A DNA stretch of 5,125 bases, from the NCBI GenBank assembly GCA_030642425.1, contig DAOWNU010000179.1:1-5125 (forward strand), in the 5' to 3' direction. The position numbers were made by a program, and so were the translations under genes. This DNA is from a bacterium. GTDB lineage: Bacteria; UBP14; UBA6098. Shown one piece after another: positions 1-3,564 of this stretch (the first letter of the stretch is position 1; every line of letters begins with the position of its first letter). A model generated the notes under the pieces. It was not told where the DNA came from, ran no database searches, and worked only from the letters and a program-made list of their open reading frames with translations.

Positions 1-745
1 CCCGCGCCACCAACTCCGGCAGTACGTCGGCGGCGTTAGCGATCAGCCCGATGGAACGAGGCTCCTCCTTGGCCAGGGATTCCTCCACCATCGCCATCGC
101 TTCTTCCAGATTGTCAACCACTACGTCCACGTAGGCGGTATCCAACCTCCGCTGGGCACGCCAGGGGTCCACTTCCACGATGAGCCCTACGCCCTCGTTC
201 ATCGTGATAGCCAGCGGCTGCGCGCCTCCCATCTCGCCCAACCCCGCGGTGAGGACGAACTTCCCTTTGAGGGTGCCACCAAAGTTCATGCGCGCCGCCT
301 CGCCCAGCGTCTCGTAGGTTCCCTGAAGAATGCCCTGAGTTCCGATGTAGATCCAACTCCCGGCTGTCATCTGCCCATACATCATCAATCCCTGAGCCTC
401 GAGTTTATCGAAGTACTCCTGTGTGGCCCAGTGAGGCACCAGGTTGGAGTTGGCCAACAGTACCCGAGGAGCATCGGGATGGGTCTTGAGTACTCCCACG
501 GGCTTGCCAGACTGTACCAGCAGGGTCTCGTCGTTCTCCAATTCCTTCAATGTTCGAATGATCGCGTCGTAGCAGTCCCAGTTGCGCGCGGCCTTGCCCG
601 TTCCGCCATAGACGATGAGCTTGTCGGGGTCCTCGGCGACCTCGGGATCGAGGTTGTTCATCAGCATCCGCATCGCGGCCTCCTGATGCCAGCCCTTGCA
701 AGAAAGTTTGTCGCCCTTCGGCGCGTGAATGATGTGTTCCGGCAT
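1..745 (-). CDS. hutU: Urocanate hydratase (urocanase), N-terminal part, cut by window edge
   Basis: Urocanase is a cytoplasmic NAD+-dependent enzyme that hydrates urocanate to imidazolone propionate, the second step of histidine degradation. Reading leftwards from the ATG at 745-743 gives 248 open codons with no stop before the edge; the family is usually about 550 residues, so roughly the last 300 are missing, including the region of the active-site cysteine. Family hallmarks are clear: VYGGTGKAARNW (about residues 45-56), VQSGKPVG (77-84), the run RVLLANSNLVPHWA (94-107), QMTAGSWIYIGTQGI (125-139), and the glycine-rich NAD-binding loop GLGEMGGAQPLA (168-179) followed by EVDPWR. The start is fixed by AAAGGAG on the minus strand (complement of 751-757), 5 nt from the ATG. 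The gene diverges from the DUF2089 operon; no partner hut gene is visible, and no convincing promoter was found. Confidence 0.97.
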   Translation of the reverse strand, partial: MPEHIIHAPKGDKLSCKGWHQEAAMRMLMNNLDPEVAEDPDKLIVYGGTGKAARNWDCYDAIIRTLKELENDETLLVQSGKPVGVLKTHPDAPRVLLANSNLVPHWATQEYFDKLEAQGLMMYGQMTAGSWIYIGTQGILQGTYETLGEAARMNFGGTLKGKFVLTAGLGEMGGAQPLAITMNEGVGLIVEVDPWRAQRRLDTAYVDVVVDNLEEAMAMVEESLAKEEPRSIGLIANAADVLPELVAR

Positions 746-1050
746 AATCTCTCCTTTATTATAGGTTCGTTTCTTCACAGGAGAAATTAGCGAGATAAAG
801 GCGATTTTGCAAGGTATTTGAAAGATAGAAGAGATTTTTATTGGTGAGGTTTGGTCTTTTTCCCGCAATAATCGGCAATCTAAAAAATTATTTTCGACGT
901 TTAAGTTTAATATTATCAAGTTTATTCTTAATAATCTTAAAATAAATATAAATTTATTTAAAAAAAAGCTTGACATATTTAAAATCATTCTTATGTTGAG
1001 TGCGTAGAACGAAAAAAAAGATTTTTAAAAAATTTTAAAAGGGAGAAAAA
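746..1050. other. Divergent AT-rich intergenic region between hutU and the DUF2089 operon
   Basis: This 305-bp gap holds no credible gene. Its left part carries the hutU ribosome binding site (751-757). From about 879 it becomes extremely AT-rich: 901-1050 contains 25 G or C in 150 bases (17%), against well over 50% in the long genes on either side. It includes an 8-bp inverted repeat AAATAAAT/ATTTATTT (940-947 and 952-959) and an A-tract (960-967) directly upstream of the rightward -35 box, which could act as an UP element or bent DNA. Downstream of the promoter, TTTTAAAA occurs twice exactly 10 bp apart (1023-1030 and 1033-1040). These are observations of sequence; any regulatory role is inference. 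Confidence 0.7.
970..997 (+). promoter_or_regulatory. Sigma-70-type promoter of the DUF2089 operon
   Basis: A perfect -35 hexamer TTGACA (970-975) is followed after 16 bp by TATGTT (992-997), which matches the -10 consensus at 4 of 6 positions. An A-tract lies just upstream of the -35. Transcription would start near 1004, giving a leader of about 47 nt that contains two TTTTAAAA motifs and the ribosome binding site. The spacing and perfect -35 make this the best promoter in the gap, but AT-rich DNA yields chance -10 matches. Confidence 0.65.
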
Positions 1051-1425
1051 ATGAAAATCGGAAAAATTCCAGGATGTCCAGCGTGCAAAAGCGAGGTGAT
1101 CGTGACGGAATACACCTGCCCGAATTGCGGAATTACCGTAAAGGGCAAATTCCGGGCCGGGCCTTTCGTTGCGCTGAACGATGAACAGGTCGGTATCGTG
1201 GCGGCATTTCTGGCCTCGAGTGGAAACATCAAACAGATGGAATCCAGATTGGGCCTGAGCTATCCCACGGTCAAGCTGCGGCTGAAAGAAATCAACCGCA
1301 CGCTCGGACTCGAGGAGGAAGTTGAAAAGGGAACCAAAATGATTTCGGACGTGATAAACCTGCTCGAAAGCGGGAATATCGACGTCGCAGAGGCAATTAA
1401 ACAACTCGAAAAGGAGAAAAAATGA
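1051..1425 (+). CDS. DUF2089 family protein: zinc ribbon plus HTH, likely DNA-binding regulator
   Basis: The product has 124 residues. Residues 9-26 form a zinc ribbon with two CPxC knuckles (C9-P-A-C12 and C23-P-N-C26-G), followed by the family-typical KGKF/GPF stretch. Residues 58-86 (GNIKQME, then GLSYPTVKLRLKEI, then LG) match the DUF2089 helix-turn-helix, in which SYPTV sits at the recognition helix. The C-terminus (97-120, including INLLESGNIDVAEA) is a short helical hairpin also found at the N-termini of two downstream products. The ATG is preceded by GGGAG at 1041-1045. The gene opens the operon and overlaps the next gene by ATGA (1422-1425), which suggests translational coupling. DUF2089 proteins are poorly characterised; a role as transcriptional regulator, possibly of its own operon, is inferred from the HTH. 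No membrane segment or signal peptide is seen. Confidence 0.9.
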   Translation: MKIGKIPGCPACKSEVIVTEYTCPNCGITVKGKFRAGPFVALNDEQVGIVAAFLASSGNIKQMESRLGLSYPTVKLRLKEINRTLGLEEEVEKGTKMISDVINLLESGNIDVAEAIKQLEKEKK

Positions 1426-2282
1426 GCGAGGAAACTATGAGAATCCTGAAAATGCTCGAAGAGGGCAAGATCAACGCGGAGGAAGCTGAAAAACTAATCG
1501 CGGCGGTCTCCGGCAAAAACGGAAGAACGGGTTTCGTTGTCCCGCCAAGACCGCCGAAGGTCTCGAAGGAATTTATGGTGAAAATGGAGACGATGCCGGA
1601 TCAGATCGGCAAAGCGGTCTCGGCGGCATTTGGGGCTTTCGGCGCGAGCAAAGGGAAAAAGATTTTTCCCGAAATCGAAGATTTCCGGATCGAAATCGTC
1701 AACGGAGATCTCGAAGTAGTTCCCGGAAAGGGCGAGCTGACTATGGACGGCCTAACATGGCCTTTCCGGAGCGAGATGAGAGGGAAAACACTGCACACCA
1801 ATGCGGTCAACTCCGATGTCGTGCTCGAACTCCCGAAAAATATCGAAGGCTCGATATCGCTGGTCAGCGCGGATTTTTCGGCGAACGGAATCGACAATAC
1901 GCTGAAAATTGAAACGGTGAGCGGCGATATCGACCTGACCGATTGCTCCGGAAATTGGAAAATCAAATCCGTCTCCGGGGATATCGAGGCCGAAAATATT
2001 TCGGGGATTTTTGGAATCAACGCGCGCAGCGGGGATGTCAGACTGTCTATCTCTGGAGAGGGCGAATTCGACATCGATACTTTCTCCGGCGATATCGAGA
2101 TAGAAGTGCCAAAGGAGTTCGAGTTGATTCTGAAAACGAATTCCAGAAAGGGCGATGTGGAAGTCCCAAAAACGATTCCCGTGGGCGAAACCGGGGGTGA
2201 AAAACGCGGCAAGATTGTTATCGGGGCGAAAACCGTCAAGGGCGATATCGATATTGTCGAAAAAGAAACCGAAAATAACTAA
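1422..2282 (+). CDS. DUF4097 beta-strand-repeat protein with N-terminal SHOCT-like hairpin (YvlB-like)
   Basis: The product has 286 residues. Residues 4-29 form the helical hairpin (RILKMLEEGKINAEEAEKLI) seen in YvlB-type proteins. Residues 30-80 are a proline-rich then alanine/lysine-rich linker. From about 84 to 280 runs a DUF4097 domain made of repeated strands with an S/K-G-D core: VSGDI (166-170), VSGDI (184-188), RSGDV (202-206), FSGDI (221-225), RKGDV (242-246) and VKGDI (272-276). The first rungs are spaced 18, 18 and 19 residues, as expected for a beta-solenoid. There is no signal peptide or transmembrane helix, so a cytosolic location is likely. The ATG overlaps the DUF2089 stop (ATGA), with AAGGAG at 1411-1416 inside the upstream gene. 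The family's molecular function is unknown; in Bacillus the similar yvlB lies in an envelope-stress-linked operon, so a stress role here would be inference. Confidence 0.9.
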   Translation: MSEETMRILKMLEEGKINAEEAEKLIAAVSGKNGRTGFVVPPRPPKVSKEFMVKMETMPDQIGKAVSAAFGAFGASKGKKIFPEIEDFRIEIVNGDLEVVPGKGELTMDGLTWPFRSEMRGKTLHTNAVNSDVVLELPKNIEGSISLVSADFSANGIDNTLKIETVSGDIDLTDCSGNWKIKSVSGDIEAENISGIFGINARSGDVRLSISGEGEFDIDTFSGDIEIEVPKEFELILKTNSRKGDVEVPKTIPVGETGGEKRGKIVIGAKTVKGDIDIVEKETENN

Positions 2283-2300
2283 ACAATAAGGAGGAGAGAA

Positions 2301-2420
2301 ATGACCGGGATCAAACCAAAGCGTAATGAAACCGATGTTGACAGGGCAAGCCGGAAAAAGCTCAGGCCGAACCGCTGGATAGAAATCAAGCGCAAAAGGC
2401 CGAGATTACTAACAACATAA
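2301..2420 (+). CDS. Small basic protein, 39 residues, unrecognised
   Basis: A short frame from ATG 2301 to TAA 2418-2420 lies 18 nt after the DUF4097 gene. Its ribosome binding site is excellent (AAGGAGGAGAG, 2288-2298). The product begins MTGIKPKRNETD and is strongly basic, with many Lys and Arg residues and a single Trp; it has no signal peptide or membrane segment. Residues 18-30 (RKKLRPNRWIEIK) resemble residues 40-50 of the last protein of the operon (KKKPNRWLRIR), and the underlying DNA (2366-2378 versus 2705-2717) matches at 12 of 13 bases. It may therefore be a small relative or remnant of that domain. I do not recognise a family. The case for a real gene rests on the ribosome binding site and the tight tiling with its neighbours. 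Confidence 0.6.
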   Translation: MTGIKPKRNETDVDRASRKKLRPNRWIEIKRKRPRLLTT

Positions 2421-2432
2421 CGGAGGTGAAAA

Positions 2433-2564
2433 ATGTGCCCCGATAAAAAGGTCGATAACGACCACACACCGGACGATAAGACGTTCGAAAATGAGAACGA
2501 GAACAAAAATCCAACCATGGGAAAGACCGTGATATACGGTATCAACAGGTTTTTCCTGATATAA
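2433..2564 (+). CDS. Small acidic/Asn-rich protein, 43 residues, unrecognised
   Basis: A short frame from ATG 2433 to TAA 2562-2564 starts 12 nt after the 39-residue gene, behind a strong CGGAGGTGA ribosome binding site (2421-2429). The product begins MCPDKKVDNDHTPDD, passes through an acidic Asn/Glu-rich stretch, and ends in a more hydrophobic tail (TVIYGINRFFLI) too short for a confident membrane span. The lone Cys at position 2 does not form a lipobox. The next gene begins 15 nt downstream. Its frame matches that of both neighbours, but TAA and TGA codons separate it from the upstream frame, so a single frameshift or stop mutation does not explain the break. I recognise no family; existence is inferred from the ribosome binding site and spacing. 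Confidence 0.55.
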   Translation: MCPDKKVDNDHTPDDKTFENENENKNPTMGKTVIYGINRFFLI

Positions 2565-2579
2565 AAAAAGGAGAAGATC

Positions 2580-2951
2580 GTGAACGAAGAGAAAATGAAG
2601 ATTCTCAGCATGTTGGAGGACGGCAACATATCGGTGGAGGAGGCATCGCGCCTGCTCGACGCGCTCGGCGATATCGAAAAGGCCGCCGAGGACTCGAAGA
2701 AAAAGCCGAATCGCTGGTTGAGAATTAGGATTTCGGAGGACGGCAAGGAGAAGGTCAAGGTGAACCTGCCATTCAAACTGGTCCAGCTTTTCACAAAAAT
2801 GCAGGGGCTTCTGCCCGCGGACGCCCGTGAGCAACTCGACGAGCACAATATCGACCTTGAATACATAGTCAAGGCGATAAAAGAGGGTGCGGAGGGCGAG
2901 ATCGTTTCTGTCGAGGACGGCGGCGACGTGGTAAAGATATTTGTGGATTAG
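2580..2951 (+). CDS. SHOCT-like/YvlB N-terminal-type domain protein, 123 residues
   Basis: Residues 5-30 (KMKILSMLEDGNISVEEASR, then LLDALG) are the same helical-hairpin module as in the DUF4097 protein. A charged linker leads to a basic beta region (NRWLRIRISEDGKEKVKVNL, about 44-63) and a C-terminal section (LDEHNIDLEYIVKAIKEG, then a GEIVSVEDGGDVVKIFVD end) typical of proteins that accompany DUF4097 genes. No membrane segment or signal is seen. The start is taken as GTG 2580, because AAGGAG (2568-2573) lies 6 nt upstream; the internal ATG at 2595 has no such site and would cut into the hairpin. It is the last gene of the operon, with a terminator starting about 20 nt after its stop. Function is unknown; its partner is probably the DUF4097 protein. 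The last few codons lie in a direct repeat shared with the end of hicB. Confidence 0.85.
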   Translation: MNEEKMKILSMLEDGNISVEEASRLLDALGDIEKAAEDSKKKPNRWLRIRISEDGKEKVKVNLPFKLVQLFTKMQGLLPADAREQLDEHNIDLEYIVKAIKEGAEGEIVSVEDGGDVVKIFVD

Positions 2952-3004
2952 CCGTTTCTCCGATAGCGGTCGAAGGGCGCGTTTGTTCGCGCCCTTTTTT
3001 TTTG
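2936..3004 (+). repeat. Direct repeat, copy 1 (operon 3' end plus terminator)
   Basis: This stretch aligns without gaps to 3433-3501, exactly 497 bp further on. By hand count 62 of 69 bases are identical, including an uninterrupted 30 bp (2952-2981 = 3449-3478). Mismatches are at 2940, 2941, 2948, 2951, 2982, 2985 and 2992. It covers the last four codons and stop of the 123-residue gene, a 23-nt stretch beginning CCGTTTCTCCGATAGC, and the whole terminator. The exact block begins on the first base after the stop codon in both copies. Confidence 0.93.
2973..3003 (+). terminator. Strong intrinsic terminator of the DUF2089 operon
   Basis: A perfect 7-bp GC stem, GGGCGCG (2975-2981) and CGCGCCC (2988-2994), encloses a TTTGTT loop; it can be extended by two A-T pairs, and is followed by nine T (2995-3003). 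It begins about 20 nt after the stop of the 123-residue gene and isolates the operon from hicA. Confidence 0.95.
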
Positions 3005-3046
3005 CTTGTGTCCTTTTACTATTTAAATATATTGTAATATGCGTTA

Positions 3047-3055
3047 TGCTATAAT
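3047..3055 (+). promoter_or_regulatory. Extended -10 promoter of hicAB
   Basis: TGCTATAAT is a perfect extended -10 element (TGN plus consensus TATAAT at 3050-3055). No good -35 lies at 16-18 bp, as is common with extended -10 promoters. Transcription should start near 3062, leaving a leader of about 14 nt before the proposed hicA start. Two small palindromes surround it, ATATT-GT-AATAT (3029-3040) and TTAT-GCT-ATAA (3044-3054). They are possible operators for autoregulation, but in AT-rich DNA they may be chance. Confidence 0.7.
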
Positions 3056-3075
3056 TGTGTTCACGCGGAAAAAAC

Positions 3076-3249
3076 TTGAAAAGAAACAAACTAATAAAGA
3101 TACTTAATAAAAACGGAGCGTCCTTTCTTTATGAAGGAAGAAGGCACACGATATTCGCGCGTGGGAAATATAAAACGGAAGTGCCGAGACATAAAGAAAT
3201 CGTCGATACTCTCGCGAGGAAAATATTGAAGGATTTGGGTATGAGGTAA
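3076..3249 (+). CDS. hicA: HicA-family mRNA interferase toxin (type II toxin-antitoxin)
   Basis: HicA toxins are small dsRBD-fold ribonucleases that cleave mRNA until bound by HicB. From TTG 3076 the product has 57 residues: MKRNKLIKILNKNGASF at the start, the catalytic-type histidine H24 in GRRHTIFARG, then the family tail VPRHKEIVDTLARKILKDLG. This start gives the classic MKRxxLIxxLxxxG beginning and places His at the usual position; it follows a weak GGA (3067-3069). An in-frame TTG at 3055 would add seven residues but lies upstream of the predicted transcription start, so it is rejected. GC by hand count is 38%, well below the long genes around it, with many AAA and ATA codons plus AGA/AGG, which hints at separate ancestry. 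hicB starts 4 nt after its stop. Confidence 0.88.
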   Translation: MKRNKLIKILNKNGASFLYEGRRHTIFARGKYKTEVPRHKEIVDTLARKILKDLGMR

Positions 3250-3253
3250 AAAT

Positions 3254-3448
3254 ATGAAACTCAGAGCATTAGTAAAACAAGAAAACGGCTGGTGGATCGG
3301 TTGGCTCGTGGATATTCCGGGGGTCAATGCTCAGGAACGCACACGCGATAAACTTATCGAATCGCTGAAAATCGGTTTCGAGGATATGTTAAATACAGAG
3401 GTGGAATTACCCGGGGAATCCGAACTCGTGCCGATAGCTGTGGAATAA
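3254..3448 (+). CDS. hicB: HicB-family antitoxin, short form
   Basis: HicB antitoxins bind and block HicA. The 64-residue product shows the partial RNase-H-like HicB fold: a beta start (MKLRALVKQENGWWIGWLVD), the conserved IPGV turn (about 22-25), and a helix (RDKLIESLKIGFEDMLN). A ribosome binding site GAGGT (3243-3247) overlaps the end of hicA, so the two are translated as a pair. Longer HicB proteins carry a C-terminal HTH or ribbon-helix-helix; this one stops right after the core domain and has no visible DNA-binding part, so autoregulation, if any, would use another mode. The last codons (ATA-GCT-GTG-GAA-TAA) align in frame with those of the 123-residue gene (ATA-TTT-GTG-GAT-TAG) as part of a 69-bp repeat. 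GC is about 47%. Confidence 0.88.
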   Translation: MKLRALVKQENGWWIGWLVDIPGVNAQERTRDKLIESLKIGFEDMLNTEVELPGESELVPIAVE

Positions 3449-3501
3449 CCGTTTCTCCGATAGCGGTCGAAGGGCGCGATTTTTCGCGTCCTTTTTTTTT
3501 G
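3433..3501 (+). repeat. Direct repeat, copy 2 (hicB 3' end plus terminator)
   Basis: This is the second copy of the repeat at 2936-3004, offset by 497 bp, with 62 of 69 bases identical. Together the copies bracket the hicAB cassette. Differences outside the exact 30-bp block fall in the last codons, the hairpin loop (two changes) and one stem base. Confidence 0.93.
3470..3500 (+). terminator. Intrinsic terminator of hicAB
   Basis: The stem GGGCGCG (3472-3478) and CGCGTCC (3485-3491) encloses an ATTTTT loop, followed by nine T (3492-3500). Relative to the upstream copy, one stem C has become T, turning a G-C pair into a G-U wobble (3474 with 3489), and the two loop changes do not affect pairing, so the fold is retained. 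Confidence 0.92.
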
Positions 3502-3530
3502 TTGCGTTTAACGGCTGTGAGCGTTAATAT
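3502..3530 (+). promoter_or_regulatory. Possible promoter and operator of the PLP-enzyme gene
   Basis: TTGCGT (3502-3507) and TAATAT (3525-3530) are separated by 17 bp and match the -35 and -10 consensus at 3 and 4 of 6 positions. The spacer holds an inverted repeat TTAACG-N8-CGTTAA (3508-3513 and 3522-3527), which overlaps the -10 and could be a repressor site. Because a strong terminator lies just upstream, the next gene needs a promoter here; this is the best candidate, but the matches are modest. Confidence 0.4.
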
Positions 3531-3564
3531 TTAAAGTCGAACGAATCTAATCCGAAGGAGAAAT

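Noticed and set aside
758..763. Perfect TATAAT on the minus strand just upstream of hutU as its -10 box
   Set aside because: Transcription would start around 751, inside the hutU ribosome binding site, and no -35 lies at the right spacing. It is more likely chance sequence next to the AAAGGAG site.
431..790. Plus-strand open frame opposite hutU
   Set aside because: It lies antisense to unmistakable urocanase sequence, and no family is recognisable in its translation.
940..959. AAATAAAT/ATTTATTT inverted repeat as a terminator
   Set aside because: The stem is entirely A-T and there is no gene converging on it. AT-rich promoter DNA explains it better.
1601..2239. Long minus-strand open frame opposite the DUF4097 gene
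   Set aside because: It is a shadow of the real gene: a low-complexity Ser/Pro/Ile-rich translation without family features, while the plus strand encodes clear SGD repeats.
2301..2564. The 39- and 43-residue frames as one gene broken by a mutation
   Set aside because: They share a frame but are separated by both TAA and TGA, and the gap is a near-perfect ribosome binding site for the second frame, so two small genes fit better.
3055..3075. Upstream TTG at 3055 as hicA start
   Set aside because: It overlaps the extended -10 promoter and lies before the predicted transcription start. TTG 3076 gives the family-typical MKRNKLIKIL beginning.
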